Assembly: GCA_964463965.1 (NCBI GenBank)
Contig: CAYXED010000009.1
Coordinates: 3,909-67,908 of the forward strand
Direction: 5' to 3'
Origin: UBA2166 sp964463965
GTDB lineage: Bacteria > Nitrospirota > Nitrospiria > Nitrospirales > UBA2166
Length of the DNA: 64,000 nt
Shown here: positions 17,912 through 24,668 of the stretch, piece after piece
Layout: each line of letters opens with the position of its first letter
Position numbering within the stretch: position 1 is the first letter of the stretch
Made by a program: the position numbers and the translations under genes
Notes under the pieces: model-generated
The model's input: the letters and a program-made list of their open reading frames with translations, nothing else
Database searches by the model: none
Told to the model about the DNA's origin: nothing

Positions 17912-19258
17912 TTACTCTCTAACTTCATAGACAATTGTTTTTTCCGCCCACTCTTTTCCCTCGAGGAGGCCAAGTTTTGTATAGAGGGCTGTAATGAATG
18001 CGGACTCCTTCCCTGAATATTCTTGAAAAATACCTTCTTGGATGCCACTGCCAGAGATCAGGTCGTGTGGTCGTGTGGTCGCAATCACTTTAACTTTTTC
18101 AATGGCTTGGGATGAGGTGTTTGGAAGTGAGAGCTGGAGTGTGATTCCTCGTCTGCGGTCTTGTTGGCTGGGAAATGTGCGTGAGGTGTGTGCTTCCACA
18201 AAAGTGTCGGGTGAAAACCTATTGGGGAACAGTACGGTGACAGTATCGTCTTGTGAAATATTAAAAATATAGACGTGAACATCTTGTGTTGGTTTCACGG
18301 TAATGGTCGCTTCTTCTCCAGCTTTAAAGACATCGCGGTTGAGTGCGACAAAGAGTTTGATTTCACTACGGTGTTCGGGGTGGGTCGCTTGCACTTTCGC
18401 GCGAAGCGGGATTGTGTAGTACTGGAACGCGATACTGCTTTCCGTTGATTTCTCGTGATGCAGTTTTTGTTCACCCCACTCTTCTTCCACAATGATGCCG
18501 CGTAACACTGCTGTCACTAAGTCTTCAGCAACTGAGGAGTTGTACACGAGTGTTCGTCCTTGTACGAAAGTGCCCACAGCTTTTTCAATTGCTTGACGGC
18601 GGGCATTGTCTTTTGCTTGAGAGACGACTTCGGCTGGAGTAGTATTTGTGCCAAAAGATGCTTGTCCTTGGACCGTAACCCATATGGCAACAGGGGTGCC
18701 TTGAGTGTTAGGTTGGCTCTCCTTCGGGGATGATAGTTGAGTCTCCGATGTAGATTGTGATGTTGAAATCATGGTTTTTTTGACTGCAATCACTGCGTAC
18801 AGTAGGGGCGTTTCAGGAATTGTCCCTTGTTCGACGTGTTCAACTTCTCGGAGTGTTTCTGCTGTTGTAGTTTTGACTCGATCTACAATTTGCTGATCGG
18901 TGATGCCATTTTGTTCTCTAATATCAATGGTGAATTGACTTGTGACGTGTACACGGACGTGCCTAGTCAGTTCTGCTCTGGCGACTGTGCTTGCACCTTG
19001 TACAGTGTTAGCGTGCCCAATACCAATGAAATAATGTTCTGCGGGGTATTGCGCTCGAACGCGTGTGCGTATATGAGCAATGAAACGTTCAATTTTTGTT
19101 TCTGTTGTCGATGAGAGTTGTTTGGGAGGGTGTTCAGGGGTTGGTGTATGGGTGCATGCGATCAAAAACCCTAGAATACACAAATACAATCCGCTTAAGA
19201 CCAATTTCGGATAGCGTTGTGATACAAACCTTTGTCCTTTGGCCATTACAGTCAGCAT
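17912..19258 (-). CDS. LPP20/FlgT-like and DUF4384 lipoprotein
   Basis: The ATG at 19258 (or 19246) gives a lipoprotein signal with FLIAC (C35); the frame extends to a TTG at 19450. Three domains can be read. An LPP20-like domain lies at about 72-160 (HYFIGIGHANTVQGAS, LLYAVIAVKK). A second domain at about 190-295 resembles the FlgT N-terminal fold (VTVQGQASF, ARRQAIEKAVGTFVQ). A DUF4384-type domain lies at about 300-400 (LFVALNRDVFKAGEEATITV, HVYIFNISQDDTVTVLFPN). The gene heads the leftward operon leading to the caspase, with a 106-base gap, and is divergent from the second LPP20 gene. DUF4384 domains often accompany bacterial caspases (recollection). Likely an envelope assembly or sensing partner. 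Confidence 0.78.
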   Translation of the reverse strand: MLTVMAKGQRFVSQRYPKLVLSGLYLCILGFLIACTHTPTPEHPPKQLSSTTETKIERFIAHIRTRVRAQYPAEHYFIGIGHANTVQGASTVARAELTRHVRVHVTSQFTIDIREQNGITDQQIVDRVKTTTAETLREVEHVEQGTIPETPLLYAVIAVKKTMISTSQSTSETQLSSPKESQPNTQGTPVAIWVTVQGQASFGTNTTPAEVVSQAKDNARRQAIEKAVGTFVQGRTLVYNSSVAEDLVTAVLRGIIVEEEWGEQKLHHEKSTESSIAFQYYTIPLRAKVQATHPEHRSEIKLFVALNRDVFKAGEEATITVKPTQDVHVYIFNISQDDTVTVLFPNRFSPDTFVEAHTSRTFPSQQDRRRGITLQLSLPNTSSQAIEKVKVIATTRPHDLISGSGIQEGIFQEYSGKESAFITALYTKLGLLEGKEWAEKTIVYEVRE

Positions 19259-19517
19259 AGCGAGCTTTTTTACGACAAGCAACTTTACTGGTGAGCCAAT
19301 TGTGCTGATTGTTGTCGGTAAATCAACTGCTTTGTGGTTTTTGATTCCTAATTGACCTTGATTATGGGAGGATGTTACAACCCGAGGGTGTTTTATGATG
19401 TGGCGTAAGCGGTGAGCCTTTTGCGCGGGGATTTTATGAGACGCCACCAATCAAGAAGTTTGCTATTTGTTGAATGGGATAACGTATTTTAAATTATCAA
19501 ATGGGAGGAGTCGCAGG

Positions 19518-20138
19518 ATGGGACAGGATGTGAGAGGACGTAGAGTGTGGCATGTGTTTGCAGTATTGTTGGTGCTGGTTTGGGTTGCAGTTGGTTGTAA
19601 GAGTGGGCCGTCAGTTCCTCCAAGTGAATTGCCGTTGCAGGAGGTCGATGGGCCTGAGTGGCTGACGAAAAAAGGCGCAGCATTTAGTGGCGATGATGCC
19701 GTGTTCTATGGGGTGGGTGTTGCTGCAGATGTGTCGAGCAGTCCCTTAAAGCGTCGTGCGGCGGAGTCTCAAGCTCGTCGAGACATCGCGCAGCAATTCA
19801 ATACGTATATTGGATCACTTACAAAACAATACCTTGCAGATACGACTGCAGGTTCAATGGAAGCACATAGCGTAGAACAACATATTGAAGATGTGATGAA
19901 AGATGTTTCTGAAGCGACATTGGTAGGTGTATCGATTGTGGAGTATTGGGAGCATCCGCATAAGAATGAAGTCTATGCACTTGCACGGTTAGATTTGAAA
20001 GGGTTTTTAGACAAAATGGCGGGCATGCAGTCTGCACAGGAAGCCTTTAAAGAACTGGATAAGAAAATTCGTGAGTTTGTAAGGAAAAATGCGAAACGAG
20101 CGCATGCGGATCTTAACGCAGAGTTAAAGAAACAATAG
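19518..20138 (+). CDS. LPP20-like lipoprotein, copy 2
   Basis: ATG at 19518 with GGAGGAG 8 bases upstream opens a lipoprotein signal ending WVAVGC. At 206 residues it has the same length as the copy at 7383, and long stretches are identical, including SGPSVPPSELPLQEVDGPEW and EYWEHPHKNEVYALARLDL apart from one or two positions. Codon choice differs between the copies, so this is an old duplication held by selection on protein sequence rather than a recent DNA copy. It heads a rightward operon with a smaller LPP20-like protein, an S1C protease and a small exported protein. About 260 bases separate it from the divergent lipoprotein gene, so promoters for both operons must lie there; no convincing box was picked out. 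Confidence 0.88.
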   Translation: MGQDVRGRRVWHVFAVLLVLVWVAVGCKSGPSVPPSELPLQEVDGPEWLTKKGAAFSGDDAVFYGVGVAADVSSSPLKRRAAESQARRDIAQQFNTYIGSLTKQYLADTTAGSMEAHSVEQHIEDVMKDVSEATLVGVSIVEYWEHPHKNEVYALARLDLKGFLDKMAGMQSAQEAFKELDKKIREFVRKNAKRAHADLNAELKKQ

Positions 20139-20174
20139 CTATTTATGTGAACATGTTTCGTAGTCTTAGTTCTT

Positions 20175-20636
20175 ATGAATCTCACTGACGGGTTTACCCG
20201 TTGGATGTTGTGGGGGAGTGTAGTGCTTCTCTCGGTTCCTGCATGTCGAGGAATCTCCTCAACCTACGACGGTCCACCTCCTGTATGGTTGACAGAAGTT
20301 CAGCGGGGGGATAATGAGATGTGTGCTGTTGGTGTGAGTGGACCAACCTACTATGCTGAAGACGCGCAGGCGAATAGCAAAGCCAATGCTTTGACGGAGT
20401 TAGGACGTGCAGTGCGCGTAACTGTTAGTTCGAATTTTGTGATGCATCAGCACGGCGTGTCGTCCAATAAAGCGTATGTAGATGTTGAGGACACGTCCAC
20501 TCAAGTGAGTCGTGCTGTCCTTGAGCGTGCTGAAGTTAGAGCACGCTGGGTTAATTCTGGGGATTATCCGTCAAAAGGGGAACGCGGAACCGTCTACACG
20601 TGGATGTGTTTGCCTGTCACATCGGCGGTGCCATAA
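20175..20636 (+). CDS. Small LPP20-like exported protein, probably a lipoprotein
   Basis: A 153-residue product with an N-terminal hydrophobic segment ending SVPAC, a plausible lipidation site at C24. The mature part opens PPPVWLTEVQRGDNEMCAVG and continues GPTYYAEDAQANSKANALTE, the shape of an LPP20-like domain in which a conserved Ala-rich helix follows a short strand. It resembles the N-terminal part of the protein at 17912 more than the two 206-residue copies, although this was judged by eye. The ribosome site is weak. It sits 36 bases after LPP20 copy 2 and 50 bases before the S1C protease gene. Function unknown. Confidence 0.7.
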   Translation: MNLTDGFTRWMLWGSVVLLSVPACRGISSTYDGPPPVWLTEVQRGDNEMCAVGVSGPTYYAEDAQANSKANALTELGRAVRVTVSSNFVMHQHGVSSNKAYVDVEDTSTQVSRAVLERAEVRARWVNSGDYPSKGERGTVYTWMCLPVTSAVP

Positions 20637-20686
20637 GCAGACGCTCTAAATCTTGTAGATGATTGGCTAGGAAGGAACTTGGAATA

Positions 20687-21691
20687 ATGAAGGGCGCACA
20701 TTGGCTATTGATCGGGGTATTTGTGGTAGTGGGGGAGTTGTGTAAGGGTGAGTTATTTGCATTAACCCCTGAGGAAATTTATGCTACGGCTTCGACGGCG
20801 GTGGTATTTGTCGCAGGGTTTTCTGAAGAAGGTCAGCAGGGAGGGACTGGGTCGATCGTTCGTGACGACGGGCTGGTTTTGACAAACGCGCATGTAGTGA
20901 TTGATAAGGTTACCGGCCAACCTTATTCACGACTGTTTGCCTATTTAAAACCTGCGCGTGTGACTGGTGATCAGAAAACTGATTTGTCTCAGCGTATGCG
21001 TGTCGTTGTGAGCGCCTATGATGAGGCTCTTGATGTAGCGTTGCTTCAAATCGAAAACCCTCCGAGTGATCTTGCGGTGATACCGATAGGAAACTCTGAT
21101 CGTGTACAGATTGGTGCGAAGGTGGTCGCTATTGGGCATCCCGAGCAAGGTGGCTTATGGACGCTGACTACAGGAGTGATCAGTGCAGAATTTGAGAACT
21201 TTCGAAAAATTCCTGGGAAACATGTTTTTCAAACTGAAACGGGGTTAAATCGAGGCAACTCCGGCGGACCATTGTTAGATGTCTCGGGACGAATGATTGG
21301 TGTCAATACTGCAATTGCACGACTTGCGGCAGATGGCATGCCAATTACAGGGATTAATTTTTCCCTCAAGGCACGTGTCGTTCATCGTTGGTTGGAAACA
21401 CAGCATCAAACCCTTGCAATTGCGAGTGATTCAGTCATTCCAAAGAGTCAAGTTAACTCTATGCTACAAAAACAGCAACAAACTGTAGTGACTCCTCCAA
21501 AGAGTCAAGTTAACTCTATGCTACAAAAACAGCAACAAACTGTAGTGACTCCTCCAAGCGTTGACGTGCCTCCGGCGAAGTCGCCGTCGCGCTCATATAA
21601 TCTTGATTCGTTACTCAGAACCTTGCGCGATACTGAAGTTGAAATGGACGATCTCATACAGGAAATGAGAGGGAAGATCTACGGGAAATAG
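20687..21691 (+). CDS. Exported S1C (trypsin/DegP-like) serine protease, short paralogue
   Basis: The ATG at 20687 is preferred over a TTG 24 bases earlier; it opens a signal peptide (residues 1-24). The triad is H69 in LTNAHVV, D116 in LDVALLQI and S192 in NRGNSGGPLL. The 334-residue product aligns along its protease domain with the 988-residue protein at 8038, including GHPE(K/Q)GGLWTLTTGVIS, but lacks the shared module, TSP3 repeats and C-terminal domain. No PDZ domain is seen. After the protease domain a 19-residue segment (PKSQVNSMLQKQQQTVVTP) occurs twice in perfect tandem, followed by a short coiled tail (LRDTEVEMDDLIQEMRGKIY). It follows two LPP20-type genes, repeating the gene order at 7383-8038. 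Confidence 0.87.
   Translation: MKGAHWLLIGVFVVVGELCKGELFALTPEEIYATASTAVVFVAGFSEEGQQGGTGSIVRDDGLVLTNAHVVIDKVTGQPYSRLFAYLKPARVTGDQKTDLSQRMRVVVSAYDEALDVALLQIENPPSDLAVIPIGNSDRVQIGAKVVAIGHPEQGGLWTLTTGVISAEFENFRKIPGKHVFQTETGLNRGNSGGPLLDVSGRMIGVNTAIARLAADGMPITGINFSLKARVVHRWLETQHQTLAIASDSVIPKSQVNSMLQKQQQTVVTPPKSQVNSMLQKQQQTVVTPPSVDVPPAKSPSRSYNLDSLLRTLRDTEVEMDDLIQEMRGKIYGK
21440..21557 (+). repeat. Perfect tandem duplication of a 57-base unit inside the S1C protease gene
   Basis: The unit starting CCAAAGAGTCAAG at 21440 is repeated exactly from 21497, period 57 bases, so the reading frame is kept and 19 residues are duplicated. The second copy runs into a diverging sequence after 21557. Identity at the DNA level, third positions included, shows that the duplication is recent or is kept homogeneous by slippage. 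Confidence 0.93.
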
Positions 21692-21696
21692 AAAAC

Positions 21697-22257
21697 ATGT
21701 CATTTGTGGAAAGACGACTGACAATTATGAGAAATATATTTGTATGGATGCGAGGGTGTGTGATGCTGTTGATTGTGTGTGGATTTTTAGGATCGACGGC
21801 ATTGGCAGGGGTGCCTCCGACTGAGCCTCTTGATTGTACGGTCTATCAAAGTGAAAAGGAGAGCACCACAGTTGGGTTTAAGGTAGGCAATATGTTGTTT
21901 ATGGCGGGTCCAGAGGTGACGAGGAGCCGCTCACGAGGGGTGGCATGGGACAAAGTTGTTCAGGGGCTGATAGCTCGATATGTCGAATTATGTGCGTCGT
22001 ACAATGCTGGGTTGGTTGCTCCTGATGAATATCGGCTTCGCCGTGAGGAGATTGAGCAATTTCATCAAGAAGCCAAAGCTTTGGAAGGACGGCTTATTAA
22101 AGAGACAAAATCAAGTGCAAATTCTGCTCAGGATGCTCTCGATCGTGAATTATCTCGTCGCTCATTTAGCTCTTCCAATGGCCCTTTGAGCGAGACAGAG
22201 TCTCTTGATGATGCTCTACAACAATTACTTAATAGCATCGGCCACGTGGAGCGTTGA
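21697..22257 (+). CDS. Small exported protein of unknown function
   Basis: A 186-residue product (or 176 if the ATG at 21727 is used) with a signal peptide that ends STALAG. The mature part holds DCTVYQSEKES, a stretch VGFKVGNMLFMAGPEV, and then a long charged helix-forming region (RLRREEIEQFHQEAKALEGR) with a Ser-rich, acidic tail containing ALDRELSRR. No family recognised. It starts 5 bases after the S1C protease stop and is the last gene of that operon. The helical region could pair with the similar charged segments of the shared module at 5014 and 8038, but this is speculative. Confidence 0.7.
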   Translation: MSFVERRLTIMRNIFVWMRGCVMLLIVCGFLGSTALAGVPPTEPLDCTVYQSEKESTTVGFKVGNMLFMAGPEVTRSRSRGVAWDKVVQGLIARYVELCASYNAGLVAPDEYRLRREEIEQFHQEAKALEGRLIKETKSSANSAQDALDRELSRRSFSSSNGPLSETESLDDALQQLLNSIGHVER

Positions 22258-22288
22258 TTAAAGTTACGCCGCCTGATTAAAACGGCCC

Positions 22289-23050
22289 ATGAAAACAGCC
22301 TTTTTGATTACCGCGAGACTGAAGTCATCGAGGCTGCCAAAAAAAGTGATCAAGGAGGTTTTGGGCAAACCACTCATTGTCCATATGATTGATCGAATTA
22401 AGCGTGCCACGCTGATTGATCAGATCATTTTGTGCACCTCGACGAATTCCCAAGATGACCCGTTAGAGGCGATTGCAAAAGCTGAATCAGTTGAGTGTTA
22501 TCGCGGCAGTGAAGATGATGTCTTGATGCGGTTATGTGAGGCCGCTACGCTATTTGGAATTGACTACATCGTGAATGTCACTGCCGATTGTCCACTAACC
22601 GATCCTGTGCTGATCGATTATATTGTTCAAGAATACCAAAACACACACGCTGACTTGATTGAATTGCCAGGGGTCCCGGAAGGATTAATTGGAGTGTCTG
22701 TCAGTGCGATGCAAACGGTTGTCTCACACAAAGATGAATCAGAGACAGAAATATGGAGAAACTATTTTACGGAGCCTGGGATGTTCAAGGTGCATCTGCC
22801 TGATGTTGATCCTCAGTATAAACATTCAACGATCAAGCTTTCGTTAGATTACCCTGAGGACTATGAATTTATTACGAAAGTATATGAGAGGTTATATGCC
22901 CAGAATAAGGCGTTTTCTCTTGTGGATATTTTGCAACTTGTGCGAGGAGATGAAGAGTTGCTTTCCATCAATACGCATCTGTGGGGCGCATGTGTTGAGC
23001 ACAGGAAAACGGCGGCACCTGTTAAATGGAAGTCCCTACCTAAGACTTAG
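22289..23050 (+). CDS. SpsF-like cytidylyltransferase family protein
   Basis: The 253-residue product opens with ITARLKSSRLPKKVIKEVLG, the nucleotide-binding signature of the CMP-sugar cytidylyltransferase family (CMP-KDO/acylneuraminate synthetase and SpsF). GSEDDVLMRLCEA and NVTADCPLTDP follow in their usual order, the last contributing the acidic metal-binding residue. No signal peptide: cytoplasmic. SpsF-type members help build surface polysaccharides by activating or transferring a sugar. No other polysaccharide gene is adjacent, so the sugar is unknown. Its 3' end overlaps that of the convergent anti-sigma gene by 11 bases. A strong family call, weak specific function. Confidence 0.87.
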   Translation: MKTAFLITARLKSSRLPKKVIKEVLGKPLIVHMIDRIKRATLIDQIILCTSTNSQDDPLEAIAKAESVECYRGSEDDVLMRLCEAATLFGIDYIVNVTADCPLTDPVLIDYIVQEYQNTHADLIELPGVPEGLIGVSVSAMQTVVSHKDESETEIWRNYFTEPGMFKVHLPDVDPQYKHSTIKLSLDYPEDYEFITKVYERLYAQNKAFSLVDILQLVRGDEELLSINTHLWGACVEHRKTAAPVKWKSLPKT

Positions 23051-23321
23051 GTGTTTTTAAGGCAACTTTGCATTTCTGTAAAGCCGTGGTGAGGTTCTCC
23101 ATAGCGTCAGGTGGAACATTGATGCCTGGTTTGTTCAGCAGTAGTTCTGCTGTTTTGTGTAGCGTTGCGATAAACGCTGCGCACGCTTTACAGTTCTTCT
23201 CATGCGTTTTAATGCGATCATAGAGGGTGCCTTTTAAATCGCCATCAATGTAGTCTGACAGCCATTCGAGTAAGTCTTTACAGTTTTCTGTTGTGTGTGG
23301 ATCTGTGACTTCATCAAGCAT
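23040..23321 (-). CDS. Zinc-binding anti-sigma factor (ZAS/zf-HC2 type)
   Basis: A 93-residue soluble protein with C14 and the motif HEKNCKAC, the H-x3-C-x2-C of zinc anti-sigma domains. It begins 6 bases after the ECF sigma gene, the classic co-transcribed pair. There is no membrane segment, so it should be a cytoplasmic sensor, for example of redox state or metal, that holds the sigma factor inactive. The trigger is not visible. It ends convergently with the SpsF-like gene. Confidence 0.88.
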   Translation of the reverse strand: MLDEVTDPHTTENCKDLLEWLSDYIDGDLKGTLYDRIKTHEKNCKACAAFIATLHKTAELLLNKPGINVPPDAMENLTTALQKCKVALKTPKS

Positions 23322-23327
23322 ATGAGG

Positions 23328-23915
23328 TTATGCCTTTCGATAATAATGGTGGAGGTGTTTGCGTATTGCAAGGCGGGCACGATGTAGTCGAGATTTGACC
23401 CCTGGAACTTGTAATCCAAGGATCGTAGCGGTCTCGTCTGCTGTGAAACCTTCGACATCTCGAAGGACGAGCACGATGCGATGGTCTTCTGGTAATTGTG
23501 CTATGGCCTGATCAAGTTCTTTGCGAAGTTCAGTATTCAGGAGATTCTGGACTGGAGTGTTTCGCCAATCCGCAAGCTCCAACGTTTCTCGCTCATCCTC
23601 CGTGGGGGCTAATGTGTCGAGTGGGAGTAATTGATCGGGAGTCACTTTGTGTTTTCGCTGACGATCAATACAGTTCCGTTTTGCAATTTGGTATATCCAG
23701 ACGGAAAACTTGGATTCTCTTCTGAATCCCTGGAGGCCTCGGAATGCTTGAAGAAGAGTGTCTTGCATTAAATCTTTTGCGTCTTCAGGCATTTTGCACA
23801 TTCGCATTCCAAGGTTGTATATTTTTGGAGCGTATTTTTGTGCAAGTCCATCAAATGCATCCAGGTTTCCGTGCTGAAACTGTACAATCGCTTCGGTATC
23901 TTCACAGGTGATCAT
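23328..23915 (-). CDS. ECF-family RNA polymerase sigma factor
   Basis: The 195-residue protein shows region 2 at about 19-85 (DAFDGLAQKYAPKIYNLG, DLMQDTLLQAFRGL, FSVWIYQIAKRNCIDRQR) and region 4 at about 133-188 (LPEDHRIVLVLRDVEGFTAD, ETATILGLQVPGVKSRLHRA). It directs RNA polymerase to a small regulon. The anti-sigma gene follows by 6 bases. The target promoters cannot be read from this window, and the divergent interval towards the response regulator is only about 110 bases. Confidence 0.93.
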   Translation of the reverse strand: MITCEDTEAIVQFQHGNLDAFDGLAQKYAPKIYNLGMRMCKMPEDAKDLMQDTLLQAFRGLQGFRRESKFSVWIYQIAKRNCIDRQRKHKVTPDQLLPLDTLAPTEDERETLELADWRNTPVQNLLNTELRKELDQAIAQLPEDHRIVLVLRDVEGFTADETATILGLQVPGVKSRLHRARLAIRKHLHHYYRKA

Positions 23916-23976
23916 GATCCTATGCTAAGGGTACAAAACCGATGGTATAAAATCAATTGTACAAAAACTGTTAGTA

Positions 23977-24009
23977 GCCCCACATGCAGCGTCAGGCTGC
24001 ATGTGGGGC
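23977..24009 (-). terminator. Hairpin terminator after the response regulator gene
   Basis: GCCCCACATGCAG and its exact complement form a 13-base-pair stem with a 7-base loop. On the minus strand the stem is followed after about 10 bases by a T run (GTTTTTG). It lies 14 bases beyond the stop of the leftward response regulator gene, so it probably ends that transcript ahead of the sigma-factor gene. Confidence 0.75.
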
Positions 24010-24023
24010 GTGGGAGTACTAAT

Positions 24024-24461
24024 TTATGCGACGTATTGTAAATTCTCGTAGCTTTTTGCCGATCGGTGTTGCATGGCATTAACCGTCGCGATGAGTTTTT
24101 CTTTCTCGATTGGTTTTACCAAATATTCCATGACTCCTTGTTTCAAAAACGATGTCGCAAGGTTCATATCAGGGTAGCCCGTTAGTACAATGATTGGTAC
24201 AGATGGAAATTGTTCTCTGAAGAAAGTCACTGCCTCAATGCCATTGACCTGAGGCATCCGTACATCACAGATGATGACATCGGTGAGCAGAGGATTGTCT
24301 CCAGTGCGAATCGCTTCGATCGCCTCTGCTCCATCTGTCGCTTCGACGATATCGTAGCCATCTTTTGTGAGTGCCAAATGCACGATTCGTCGTACCTCAG
24401 CATCATCGTCGATGAGCAACACTCTTCCTTTTGCGTCCTTTACGTGCATTCCTAATGCCAT
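24024..24461 (-). CDS. Stand-alone response regulator receiver (CheY-like)
   Basis: A 145-residue single receiver domain: acidic pocket LLIDDDAEV (D18-D20), phospho-acceptor D66 in VIICDVRMP, the conserved Thr in IIVLTGYPD and Lys in YLVKPIEKEKL. There is no output domain, so it should signal by protein contact. AAAGGAGG lies 6 bases before the ATG. No histidine kinase is nearby in this window. It is followed by a strong hairpin terminator and is therefore probably a single-gene unit. Confidence 0.92.
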   Translation of the reverse strand: MALGMHVKDAKGRVLLIDDDAEVRRIVHLALTKDGYDIVEATDGAEAIEAIRTGDNPLLTDVIICDVRMPQVNGIEAVTFFREQFPSVPIIVLTGYPDMNLATSFLKQGVMEYLVKPIEKEKLIATVNAMQHRSAKSYENLQYVA

Positions 24462-24500
24462 CGCTGCCTCCTTTCTCCTAGCCAGACTAGGATTATGATG

Positions 24501-24534
24501 TGCTCTCTGACTACTCTCTTCGTCTGGGAGAGCA
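24501..24534. promoter_or_regulatory. Inverted repeat in the divergent interval 24462-24668
   Basis: TGCTCTC and GAGAGCA form 7-base arms separated by 20 bases, about 40 bases upstream of the response regulator start. It may be an operator or a 5'-leader hairpin. The rest of the 207-base interval contains A/T-rich sequence but no promoter boxes I would defend. Confidence 0.35.
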
Positions 24535-24668
24535 TGTCATGTCATCTGCCTAGTAAGACGAGAAAAATTGGAAAAAGATTCACCCCATGGCGGGAGTCAA
24601 TGAAAATGTATATAAATAAATTTATGTGGTGCTGTTAGGCACTTGTAGGGGGTAGACCTCGTAGAACA

